64,000 nucleotides of DNA from Streptomyces sp. P9-A4 (GTDB taxonomy: Bacteria; Actinomycetota; Actinomycetes; Streptomycetales; Streptomycetaceae): assembly GCF_036634195.1 (NCBI RefSeq), contig NZ_JAZIFY010000001.1, positions 4,908,501 to 4,972,500 on the forward strand, read 5' to 3'. The notes below the pieces were generated by a model that saw only the letters and a list, made by a program, of their open reading frames with translations, was not told where the DNA came from and did no database searches. The position numbers were made by a program, and so were the translations under genes. Positions within the stretch are counted from its first letter, which is position 1, and each line of letters begins with the position of its first letter. Positions 26,778 through 35,039 of the stretch are shown piece by piece.

Positions 26778-27756
26778 GCAGCCTGAGCCGTTCGACGACG
26801 GGCGAGCCATCGATTCGACCGGCGCCGGAGGCACCGCCGACCTCGGGATGGCCGAGGCCGAGACCCTGGAGAAGACCCCGGGCGGCCCCGAAGGCACCGG
26901 CCCCGACAAGAAGCCCCGCTCCCTCTGGTCCGACGCCTGGCAGGACCTGCGCCGGAACCCGATCTTCATCATCTCCGGCCTGATCATCGTCTTCCTGGTC
27001 ATCATCAGCATCTGGCCGCAGCTCATCGCCAGCGGAAACCCGCTCGACTGCGACCTCTCCAAGGCCCAGGAGGGCTCCCAGCCGGGCCACCCCTTCGGCT
27101 TCAACGGCCAGGGCTGCGACGTCTACACCCGCACGGTCTACGGGGCCAGGGCCTCCGTACAGGTCGGCCTCTTCGCCACCCTCGGCGTCACCCTCCTCGG
27201 CTCCGTCCTCGGCGGCCTCGCCGGCTTCTACGGCGGCGCCTGGGACGGCCTCCTCTCCCGCATCACCGACGTCTTCTTCGCGATCCCCGTCATCCTCGGC
27301 GGCCTCGTCCTGCTCTCCGTCGTCAGCAGCAACAGCGTCTGGCCCGTCATCGGCTTCATGGTGCTCCTCGGCTGGCCGCAGCTCTCCCGCATCGCCCGCG
27401 GCTCCGTCATCACCGCCAAACAGAACGACTACGTCCAGGCCGCCCGCGCGCTCGGGGCCTCCAACAACCGGATGCTGCTCCGCCACATCGCGCCCAACGC
27501 CCTCGCGCCCGTCATCGTGGTCGCGACGATCGCCCTCGGCACGTACATCTCGCTCGAAGCCACGCTCTCCTTCCTCGGCGTCGGCCTCAAGCCCCCGACC
27601 GTCTCCTGGGGCATCGACATCTCCTCGGCCGCCCCCTACGTGCGCAACGCACCGCAGATGCTGCTCTGGCCCTCCGGCGCGCTCGCCATCACGGTGCTCG
27701 CCTTCATCATGCTCGGCGACGCCGTCCGCGACGCCCTCGACCCCAAGCTGAGGTAG
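26770..27756 (+). CDS. Oligopeptide ABC permease, DppC/OppC type (cluster 2)
   Basis: 328 residues. A polar Glu/Pro-rich N-terminal tail of about 55 residues is followed by LRRNPIFIISGLIIVFLVIISIWP, further membrane segments and the EAA loop DYVQAARALGASNNRMLLRHIAPN. ATG at 26770 overlaps the preceding stop as ATGCCTGA, exactly as in cluster 1; this start is preferred to an in-frame codon 18 bases upstream. Confidence 0.93.
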   Translation: MPEQPEPFDDGRAIDSTGAGGTADLGMAEAETLEKTPGGPEGTGPDKKPRSLWSDAWQDLRRNPIFIISGLIIVFLVIISIWPQLIASGNPLDCDLSKAQEGSQPGHPFGFNGQGCDVYTRTVYGARASVQVGLFATLGVTLLGSVLGGLAGFYGGAWDGLLSRITDVFFAIPVILGGLVLLSVVSSNSVWPVIGFMVLLGWPQLSRIARGSVITAKQNDYVQAARALGASNNRMLLRHIAPNALAPVIVVATIALGTYISLEATLSFLGVGLKPPTVSWGIDISSAAPYVRNAPQMLLWPSGALAITVLAFIMLGDAVRDALDPKLR

Positions 27757-27762
27757 GGACCC

Positions 27763-28746
27763 ATGCTGCTCGAAGTGCGCGACCTGCACGTGGAGTTCCA
27801 CACCCGGGAGGGGGTCGCCAAGGCGGTCAACGGCGTCGACTACTCCGTCGACGCGGGGGAGACCCTCGCCGTCCTCGGCGAGTCCGGCTCCGGCAAGTCC
27901 GTCACCGCCCAGGCCGTCATGGGCATCCTCGACATCCCCCCGGGAAAGATCACCCAGGGCGAGATCCTCTTCCAGGGCCAGGACCTCCTGAAGCTCAAGG
28001 AGGAGGAACGGCGCAGGATCCGCGGCGCCAAGATGGCGATGGTCTTCCAGGACGCGCTGTCCTCCCTCAACCCCGTCGTCAGCGTCGGCGACCAGCTCGG
28101 CGAGATGTTCCGGGTCCACAAGGGCATGTCCCGGAAGGACTCCAGGACCAAGGCCGTCGAGCTGATGGACCGGGTCCGCATCCCCGCCGCCAAGGAACGC
28201 GTCGGCCAGTACCCCCACCAGTTCTCCGGCGGCATGCGCCAGCGCATCATGATCGCGATGGCGCTCGCCCTCGAACCCGAACTGATCATCGCCGACGAGC
28301 CCACCACCGCCCTCGACGTCACCGTCCAGGCCCAGGTCATGGACCTCCTCGCCGAGCTCCAGCGCGAACTCAACATGGGCCTCATCCTCATCACCCACGA
28401 CCTCGGCGTCGTCGCCGACGTCGCCGACAAGATCGCCGTGATGTACGCCGGCCGGATCGTCGAACGCGCCCCCGTCCACGAGATCTACAAGGCCCCCGCC
28501 CACCCCTACACCAAGGGCCTCCTCGAATCGATCCCGCGCCTGGACCAGAAGGGCCAGGAGCTGTACGCGATCAAGGGCCTGCCGCCCAACCTGCTGCACA
28601 TCCCGCCCGGCTGCGCCTTCAACCCGCGCTGTCCGATGGCCCAGGACGTCTGCCGGACCGACGTGCCCCCGCTGTACGACGTGACCGAGTCCCCGGTGCC
28701 GCGCGCGAGCGCCTGCCACTTCTGGAAGGAGTGCCTCCATGGCTGA
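27763..28746 (+). CDS. Oligopeptide ABC ATPase, DppD/OppD type (cluster 2)
   Basis: 327 residues. Walker A GESGSGKS, signature FSGGMRQR, Walker B LIIADEPTTALD, C-terminal CAFNPRCPMAQDVC. Almost the whole sequence matches the cluster 1 ATPase at 15032, except that the N-terminal extension is missing. It lies 6 bases after the permease gene and overlaps the next ATPase gene by 8 bases. Confidence 0.94.
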   Translation: MLLEVRDLHVEFHTREGVAKAVNGVDYSVDAGETLAVLGESGSGKSVTAQAVMGILDIPPGKITQGEILFQGQDLLKLKEEERRRIRGAKMAMVFQDALSSLNPVVSVGDQLGEMFRVHKGMSRKDSRTKAVELMDRVRIPAAKERVGQYPHQFSGGMRQRIMIAMALALEPELIIADEPTTALDVTVQAQVMDLLAELQRELNMGLILITHDLGVVADVADKIAVMYAGRIVERAPVHEIYKAPAHPYTKGLLESIPRLDQKGQELYAIKGLPPNLLHIPPGCAFNPRCPMAQDVCRTDVPPLYDVTESPVPRASACHFWKECLHG

Positions 28747-29827
28747 TTCGGCAGAGGCCATCCTCGAAGTCCGGGACCTGCACAAGCACTACCCGCTCAC
28801 CCAGGGCATCCTCTTCAAGAAGCAGGTCGGCGCCGTCAAGGCCGTCGACGGCGTCGACTTCGACCTCGTCGCCGGCGAGACCCTCGGCATCGTCGGCGAG
28901 TCCGGCTGCGGCAAGTCCACCGTCGCCAAGATGCTGGTCAACCTGGAACGGCCGACGTCCGGGACCATCCGCTACAAGGGCGACGACATCACCACCCTCT
29001 CGCCGCGCGCCCTGAAGGCCGTCCGCCGCAACATCCAGATGGTGTTCCAGGACCCGTACACCTCGCTCAACCCGCGCATGACCGTCGGCGACATCATCGG
29101 CGAGCCGTACGAGATCCACCCCGAGGTCGCCCCCAAGGGCTCCCGCCGCGCCAAGGTCCAGGACCTCCTGGACGTCGTCGGCCTCAACCCCGAGTACATC
29201 AACCGCTACCCGCACCAGTTCTCCGGCGGCCAGCGCCAGCGCATCGGCATCGCCCGCGGCCTCGCGCTCCAGCCCGAGATCATCGTCGCCGACGAGCCGG
29301 TCTCCGCGCTCGACGTCTCCGTCCAGGCCCAGGTCGTCAACCTCCTGGACCAGCTGCAGTCCGAGTTCTCCCTGTCGTACGTGTTCATCGCCCACGACCT
29401 GTCGATCGTGCGGCACATCTCCGACCGGGTCGGCGTCATGTACCTCGGACGGATCGTCGAGATCGGCAGCGACGCCCAGATCTACGACCACCCGACCCAC
29501 CCCTACACCCAGGCGCTGCTGTCCGCCGTCCCCGTCCCCGACCCCGAGGCGCGCGCCCACCGCGAACGCATCATCCTCAGCGGCGACGTCCCCTCCCCGG
29601 CGAACATCCCCTCCGGCTGCCGCTTCCGCACCCGCTGCTGGAAGGCCCAGGAACGCTGCACCCTGGAAGTCCCGCTCCTCGCGGTCCCGGCGGTCTTCCG
29701 CCTCACCGACAGTCCGGCGAAGCACGACTCGGCCTGCCACTTCGCGGAGGAGAAGCAGGTGGTCCCCCCGGAGAACGGCACCCCGGAGCCCCCCGGGACC
29801 GGCACCGCGGACCCCGAATCGCCTTAA
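28739..29827 (+). CDS. Oligopeptide ABC ATPase, DppF/OppF type (cluster 2)
   Basis: 362 residues. Walker [10 protein letters not shown], signature FSGGQRQR, Walker [14 protein letters not shown]-terminal [14 protein letters not shown]. It forms the ATPase pair with the upstream protein. It differs from its cluster 1 paralogue mainly in a longer Pro/Gly/Thr-rich C-terminal tail ([18 protein letters not shown]). Confidence 0.94.
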   Translation: MADSAEAILEVRDLHKHYPLTQGILFKKQVGAVKAVDGVDFDLVAGETLGIVGESGCGKSTVAKMLVNLERPTSGTIRYKGDDITTLSPRALKAVRRNIQMVFQDPYTSLNPRMTVGDIIGEPYEIHPEVAPKGSRRAKVQDLLDVVGLNPEYINRYPHQFSGGQRQRIGIARGLALQPEIIVADEPVSALDVSVQAQVVNLLDQLQSEFSLSYVFIAHDLSIVRHISDRVGVMYLGRIVEIGSDAQIYDHPTHPYTQALLSAVPVPDPEARAHRERIILSGDVPSPANIPSGCRFRTRCWKAQERCTLEVPLLAVPAVFRLTDSPAKHDSACHFAEEKQVVPPENGTPEPPGTGTADPESP

Positions 29828-29892
29828 CACGCGGGCAACCCGCCGGAATCGGATCCGATATACGGACACGCCAGACTGCGTGACGTACGGCC

Positions 29893-29948
29893 GTGCGGGT
29901 GCCGTCGGCCGGCCGGGACTCGACGAGCTCCCGGCCGGCCGCCCGCAC
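29893..29948 (+). terminator. Large hairpin after oligopeptide operon 2
   Basis: CGGCCGGCCGGGA (29906-29918) pairs with 29929-29941, and an outer GTGCGGG (29893-29899) with CCCGCAC (29942-29948). No T-run. It lies about 65 bases after the last ATPase gene. Confidence 0.75.
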
Positions 29949-29990
29949 CACCGGGTTCCGCGGAACCGCTTGTTTCGGCGAGTGGCGACC

Positions 29991-30944
29991 GTGAGTATCG
30001 GGACCGTGACTGTGACACGACCGGCACGTCTCACGGGCGCCGCGCTCTGCGCCGCGCTCACCCTCCTCACCGCCGTGTGGATCCTCAAGGACCTTGCCGC
30101 GCTCGGTTCACCCTCCGACCTCGCGTGGTACTGGGCGGGGGACCACCACTTCCTCCTCCGCGGACGGTCCGCCACCTCCCTGACCGACCCGGTGCTCCTC
30201 CTCGTCTCCGTCGCCACCGTCGTCGCAGCGCTCCGCTCGCGCCACGCGGCCTCCGCACTCGCCGCGACCGGCGCCGCCACCCTCGCCCTGCGCCTGCCCG
30301 GACTCTGGGCGCCCGGCAACGGAGCCCTCGTCACCGCGCTCCTCGCGCTCGCCCTCGCCGCCGGCCTCGTCGTCACCGCCGCCGTCGGCCGCCGCTCGGG
30401 CGCGGCCCCGTACGAACCACGCCCCACCCGACCCCGCACCGGCCCCGCCGTCGCCGCCGGAGTCCTCCTCGCCGTCGCCGCGCTCGTCGTGGTGCTGTGG
30501 GAGCTGTACTGGGCCACCGAATCCCACCTGGACATCACCGTCGACCGCCTCACCGGCGGACGCACCGTCATCAAGGCGGCCCTCGCGCCCCCGCCCGGCT
30601 GGCTGTCGCTGGTCCTCCTCGCCCTCTACGGCACCGCCGCCTTCTCCGCCTTCGCCCGCGCCCGCCACACCCGGGCCTTCGGACTGCTCGCCGGGGTGTT
30701 CCTCACCGCCGGCGGCCTCGCCGAGGTCGCGCGGGACACCCGCTACGAAGTCATCGGCCACTTCGGTGACCTCCCCACCACGGACCGGCTGAGCGTCCTC
30801 ACCGCCTTCTTCGGACTGCTCGCCGGAGCCGCCGTCCTCGCCCTGCTCGCCGGGCGCGGCGCCCCCGCCGCCGCGCCCGCCCCCCACCCGGCGGGCGGGA
30901 CGCCGCCCCCGGCCCCGCCCTACCCGCCGCCGCCCGGCTGGTGA
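29991..30944 (+). CDS. Polytopic membrane protein of unknown function
   Basis: About 317 residues with seven or eight membrane segments (for example GAALCAALTLLTAVWIL, LVTALLALALAAGLVVTAAVG, GVLLAVAALVVVLW, LSLVLLALYGTAAFSAF). The C-terminus is a Pro-rich tail (PPPAPPYPPPPGW). Start uncertain: GTG at 29991 is used, with GTGs at 30006 and 30012 as alternatives. Not assigned to a family. It is convergent with the S9 peptidase gene, one base between their ends. Confidence 0.75.
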   Translation: MSIGTVTVTRPARLTGAALCAALTLLTAVWILKDLAALGSPSDLAWYWAGDHHFLLRGRSATSLTDPVLLLVSVATVVAALRSRHAASALAATGAATLALRLPGLWAPGNGALVTALLALALAAGLVVTAAVGRRSGAAPYEPRPTRPRTGPAVAAGVLLAVAALVVVLWELYWATESHLDITVDRLTGGRTVIKAALAPPPGWLSLVLLALYGTAAFSAFARARHTRAFGLLAGVFLTAGGLAEVARDTRYEVIGHFGDLPTTDRLSVLTAFFGLLAGAAVLALLAGRGAPAAAPAPHPAGGTPPPAPPYPPPPGW

Positions 30945-30945
30945 C

Positions 30946-33168
30946 TCAGCCCCGCTCCGCCCCCGCTCCGTCCGCCATCCCCAGGGACCGCTTCAGGAAG
31001 TCCACCTGGAGCAGCAGCAGGTTCTCCGCGACCTGCTCCTGCGGCGTCATGTGGGTGACCCCGGACAGCGGCAGCACCTCGTGCGGCCGGCCCGCCGCGA
31101 GCAGCGCGGAGGAGAGCCGCAGCGCGTGCGCGACCACCACGTTGTCGTCCGCGAGACCGTGGACGATCACCATCGGCCGCACCGGCACCTCCGGCCCCGA
31201 GAGACCGTCGTCCGTGACCAGCGACTGCGCCGCGTACACCTCCGGATCGTCCTGCGGGGTGCCGAGGTACCGCTCGGTGTAGTGGGTGTCGTACAGCCGC
31301 CAGTCCGTCACCGGCGCCCCGACGACCGCCGCGTGGAACACGTCCGGCCGCCGCAGCACCGCCCGCGCCGCCAGGTAACCGCCGTACGACCAGCCCCGGA
31401 CCGCGACCCGCTCCAGGTCCAGCGGGAACCGCCCGGCGAGCCCCTGGAGGGCCGCCACCTGGTCGTCGAGCGTCGGCGAGAGGTCCCGCGCGATCGACTT
31501 CTCCCAGGCCGGCGAGCGCCCCGGCGTGCCCCGCCCGTCCGCCACGACCACCGCGAAGCCCTGGTCGGCGAACCACTGGGACGTCAGATGCGGGTTGTGC
31601 GCGGCGAGCACGCGCGGCCCGTGCGGACCGCCGTACGGATCCATCAGGACCGGCAGCGGCCCGTCCCCCTCCTCGTACCCCGAGGGCAGCAGCACCGCGC
31701 AGGGGATCCGCCGGGCACCCGCCTCCGTGAGCCGCACCCGGGCGGTGATCACCGGCTGCTGCGCGTACGAGGCCACCACCGCGACCTGCTCGCCGTCACG
31801 CAGCACCCGCGCCACGCTCCCCGGCGACTCCGGGCGCGCCGACACCAGGACGGTCACCGCCCCGGAGCGCACCGCCCCGTGCACCCCGACGCCCTCGGAG
31901 ACCCGCTCGGCGCCCCGGCCGGTCACCCGGTACACATGCACCTCACCGGTCTCCGGCGCGACCGCCGCCGCACCCGCCGACGCGGACACCAGGACGTCGT
32001 CCTCGCCCACGTCGAGGACGGCACGGACGTGCAGGGCGGCATCGGTGAGCACCTCGTCGCCGACGGCCAGGACCCGGGCACCGTCCTTCCCCGCCCCGTT
32101 CTCGCCGGCCCCGTCCGTCCCGGGCACGTCCACCAGCCGTACGAGCCGCCCGTCCGGCGCCCACACCGGCACCCCCGGCAGCAGCTCCAGCCACACCGGG
32201 TCCCGCTCCGCCCGCACCGTCCTCGTCTCCCCGGACTCCGGGTCCACCGCCAGGAACACCTGCTCCCGCTGGTCCCGCGCCTGCACGAGCAGCAGCGGCG
32301 CCCCGGCCGCCGACCAGTGCACCCGGCCCAGGTACGGATACCGCTCCCGGTCCCACCGCACCTCCGTGCGGGCCCCGTCGAGACCCACCACGAACAGCCG
32401 GACGTCCGCGTTGGCCGTACCCGCCGCCGGATACGCCACCGGCTGCGGCTCCCGCTCCGGGTGCGCCGGGTCCGCGATCCACCAGCGCCGCACCGCACGG
32501 TCGTCCGCCCGCGCGACCAGCAGCCGGTCCGAGGCGGGTGACCACCAGAAACCTCGGTCCCGGGTCATCTCCTCCGAGGCGATGAATTCGGCCAATCCGT
32601 AGGAGACGTGTTCGTCCTCGGGAACGGCCAGTTCACGGTCGTCCGAACCGTCCGCGCCCACCACCCGCAGCGCGCCCTCCGTCACGTACGCCACGAACCG
32701 CCCGTCCGGCGAAGGACGGGGGTCGATCACCGGTCCCGGCACCGGCAGCTCCCGCGCCGTCCCGGCCCGCAGCTCCGCCGCGAACAGCCGCCCCGACAGG
32801 GCGAACGCCGCCAGCTCCACCGCCCCGTCGACCGCGTACCCCACCACACCGGCCGAGCCCTCCCGGCTCCGCTCCCGGCGCGCCCGCTCCTGCGGCGACA
32901 GCTCCTCCTCGGCGCCCGCGAGCAGCACCTCCGGGTCGGCCGCCACCCGCTCCGAGGGCGCGCCGCCGTCGCGGGGGAGGTCGAGGACCCAGAGCCGGTG
33001 CGAACGGTCGGTGCCCGAACCGGATCTGACGAACACCACGCGCTCCCCGTCGGGCGAGACGGAGAACGCCCGCGGAACACCCAGGGTGAACCGCTGGGTC
33101 CGGGCGTGCTGACGGGGGAAGGAAAGCCCGGCCGAGGGTGTGGCCGACTGCTGTCGAGACATGGTCAT
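30946..33168 (-). CDS. Prolyl oligopeptidase-family serine peptidase (S9, DPP-IV-like)
   Basis: About 740 residues. The N-terminal half is a beta-propeller-like DPP IV region (many Asp-Gly and Trp repeats; FWWSPASDRLLVAR), and the C-terminal half is an alpha/beta hydrolase. Candidate catalytic residues: Ser594 in GWSYGGY, Asp674/675 in LADDN, His about 705 in GVTHMT. It removes dipeptides or cleaves oligopeptides after proline-like residues. No signal peptide, so it is probably cytoplasmic, where it could degrade peptides imported by the two neighbouring transporters (inference). ATG at 33168 or 33162 may be the start. Confidence 0.9.
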   Translation of the reverse strand: MTMSRQQSATPSAGLSFPRQHARTQRFTLGVPRAFSVSPDGERVVFVRSGSGTDRSHRLWVLDLPRDGGAPSERVAADPEVLLAGAEEELSPQERARRERSREGSAGVVGYAVDGAVELAAFALSGRLFAAELRAGTARELPVPGPVIDPRPSPDGRFVAYVTEGALRVVGADGSDDRELAVPEDEHVSYGLAEFIASEEMTRDRGFWWSPASDRLLVARADDRAVRRWWIADPAHPEREPQPVAYPAAGTANADVRLFVVGLDGARTEVRWDRERYPYLGRVHWSAAGAPLLLVQARDQREQVFLAVDPESGETRTVRAERDPVWLELLPGVPVWAPDGRLVRLVDVPGTDGAGENGAGKDGARVLAVGDEVLTDAALHVRAVLDVGEDDVLVSASAGAAAVAPETGEVHVYRVTGRGAERVSEGVGVHGAVRSGAVTVLVSARPESPGSVARVLRDGEQVAVVASYAQQPVITARVRLTEAGARRIPCAVLLPSGYEEGDGPLPVLMDPYGGPHGPRVLAAHNPHLTSQWFADQGFAVVVADGRGTPGRSPAWEKSIARDLSPTLDDQVAALQGLAGRFPLDLERVAVRGWSYGGYLAARAVLRRPDVFHAAVVGAPVTDWRLYDTHYTERYLGTPQDDPEVYAAQSLVTDDGLSGPEVPVRPMVIVHGLADDNVVVAHALRLSSALLAAGRPHEVLPLSGVTHMTPQEQVAENLLLLQVDFLKRSLGMADGAGAERG

Positions 33169-33350
33169 ACGGCTGAAACTAGCGCTGTGCGCCCCCCTCG
33201 TGCCTCCGTCCGCCGATCGATGCGATGGCACGGATAGTTATGATCCGTAGCGCTAGGTGGGTATGTACCTCGCGTACGTACCCCGTTGGCACATGCTCGC
33301 TGCCCGAACCGCTCGAATATCCGACCGAAGAAGTGTGGAGGTGAACCGCC

Positions 33351-33545
33351 GTGGCACTCTCGATCTCCGTGGTGGTGCTGCTGGCGATCGTCGTCTTCCT
33401 TCTGATCCGGAAATCCGGGTTGAAGGCTGGACACGCGGCGGTCTGCGCGCTCCTGGGTTTCTATCTGGCCAGCTCGTCCATCGCTCCGTCCATCAGCACC
33501 CTCACGACGAACGTGGCGGGCATGATCGGCGGACTCAAGTTCTGA
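33351..33545 (+). CDS. 64-residue membrane protein
   Basis: Small protein with two hydrophobic stretches (SISVVVLLAIVVFLLI and AAVCALLGFYLASSSIA) separated by a short basic loop (RKSGLKAGH). The GTG at 33351 is preceded by GTGGAGGTGAACC, a good ribosome site. It lies between the S9 peptidase promoter side and mshB. No recognised family; role unknown. Confidence 0.7.
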   Translation: MALSISVVVLLAIVVFLLIRKSGLKAGHAAVCALLGFYLASSSIAPSISTLTTNVAGMIGGLKF

Positions 33546-33596
33546 GCGCGCCCACGTCCTGACCCCTCTTCCGGCCGGACCTCGTAGGCTGGGGAC

Positions 33597-34487
33597 ATGT
33601 CCGATCTCCCCGCCCGCCGTCTGCTGCTCGTGCACGCGCATCCGGACGACGAGTCGATCAACAACGGCGCCACCATGGCCAGGTACGCGGCCGAGGGTGC
33701 CCTCGTCACCCTCGTCACCTGCACCCTCGGCGAGGAGGGCGAGGTCATCCCGCCCGGACTCGCCCACCTGGCCCCGGACCGCGAGGACCGGCTCGGCCCG
33801 CACCGCGTCGGCGAACTCGCCGCCGCGATGGCCGAGCTGGGCGTCACCGACCACCGCTTCCTCGGCGGCCCCGGCCGCTTCCGCGACTCCGGGATGATGG
33901 GCGCCGAGCAGAACAAGCGGGACAACGCGTTCTGGAACACGGCCGTCGACACCGCCGCCCCGTACCTCGTCGAGGTGATCAGGGAGACCCGCCCCCAGGT
34001 CCTGGTCACCTACGACCCCGACGGCGGCTACGGCCACCCGGACCACATCCAGGCCCACCGCGTCGCCACCCGCGCCGCCGAACTGGCCGCCGACCCCGCC
34101 TACCGCCCCGAGCTCGGACCGGCGCACACCATCGCCAAGATCTACTGGAACCGCGTTCCGCGCCCGGTCGCCGAGGCCGGCTTCGCCCGGCTGCGCGCCG
34201 AGGGCTCCGCCTTCCCCGCCGTCGCCGCGATCGACGACGTCCCCGGAGTCGTCGACGAGGACCGGATCACCACCGAGATCGACGCGGGCCCCGAGCACAC
34301 CGCCCGCAAGAGCGCGGCGATGGCCGCGCACGCCACCCAAGTCGCGGTCGACGGTCCGTTCTTCGCCCTCTCCAACGACCTGGGCCAGCCGATCTTCACC
34401 ACCGAGTACTACGAACTCGTCCAGGGCGCCCCCGGCGCCCCCGCCGGCACCCGCGAGACCGACCTCTTCGCGGGGGTGACCGCGTGA
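33597..34487 (+). CDS. mshB: Mycothiol biosynthesis deacetylase MshB
   Basis: 296 residues. Zinc-dependent LmbE/PIG-L fold with AHPDDES at residues 14-20 and [17 protein letters not shown] in the middle, the wording expected for MshB. It removes the acetyl group from GlcNAc-inositol to give GlcN-inositol in the making of mycothiol, the main thiol of actinobacteria. Cytoplasmic. The stop overlaps the start of the next small membrane gene (GTGA), so the two are translationally coupled. Confidence 0.92.
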   Translation: MSDLPARRLLLVHAHPDDESINNGATMARYAAEGALVTLVTCTLGEEGEVIPPGLAHLAPDREDRLGPHRVGELAAAMAELGVTDHRFLGGPGRFRDSGMMGAEQNKRDNAFWNTAVDTAAPYLVEVIRETRPQVLVTYDPDGGYGHPDHIQAHRVATRAAELAADPAYRPELGPAHTIAKIYWNRVPRPVAEAGFARLRAEGSAFPAVAAIDDVPGVVDEDRITTEIDAGPEHTARKSAAMAAHATQVAVDGPFFALSNDLGQPIFTTEYYELVQGAPGAPAGTRETDLFAGVTA

Positions 34488-34864
34488 GCACCCCCACCTC
34501 CCCGGCGCTCCCGGGCTCCCGCACCGCCCGGCTCGTCTGGTACGCGGCCCTGGCCGTCCTCGGCGTCCTGGTCGGCACGGCCGGCGCCCTCGTCCAAGCC
34601 GCCTGGTTCCCCGGCGGCTTGCTCCTCGCCCTCCTCGCCACCGCCGCGCTCTTCTACGGAGGACTGCGCGCCACCGGCACCCAGGTCGGCGTCGTCGCGG
34701 GCGGAGCCGGCTGGCTCGTCGCCGTCGTCCTGCTCAGCATCGGACGCCCCGAGGGTGACGGGGTGTTCGGCGGCGGGGCCGGCGAGCTGCTCTTCCTCTT
34801 CGGCGGCATGGCGGCCGCTGTGATCTGCGCCACTCTGTCCCGGCTGCCGCGACCGACCCCTTGA
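34484..34864 (+). CDS. DUF6113-like small membrane protein
   Basis: 126 residues with four membrane segments ([75 protein letters not shown]). GTG at 34484 overlaps the mshB stop by 4 bases. I recall this as a conserved partner downstream of mshB in Streptomyces; function unknown. Confidence 0.8.
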   Translation: MSTPTSPALPGSRTARLVWYAALAVLGVLVGTAGALVQAAWFPGGLLLALLATAALFYGGLRATGTQVGVVAGGAGWLVAVVLLSIGRPEGDGVFGGGAGELLFLFGGMAAAVICATLSRLPRPTP

Positions 34865-35039
34865 GCAGCACGACTTGAGACCCGGGACGCCCTGACTTCG
34901 GCCGGATTGACCGTCGTACGTCACCCAGCGGTCGGGTATGTGTCGGCGGCGGCCAGTATGGTGGTGCGCGCCGCCGAACCGCCCGGGTTACACGAGCATC
35001 AGCAAGAGCGGGCGGTGGAGCCAACCGGGAGATCCTGCT

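Noticed and set aside
11318..29827. Secondary-metabolite gene cluster
   Set aside because: No polyketide, peptide-synthetase, terpene or precursor-peptide genes; the genes are transport, wall and housekeeping.
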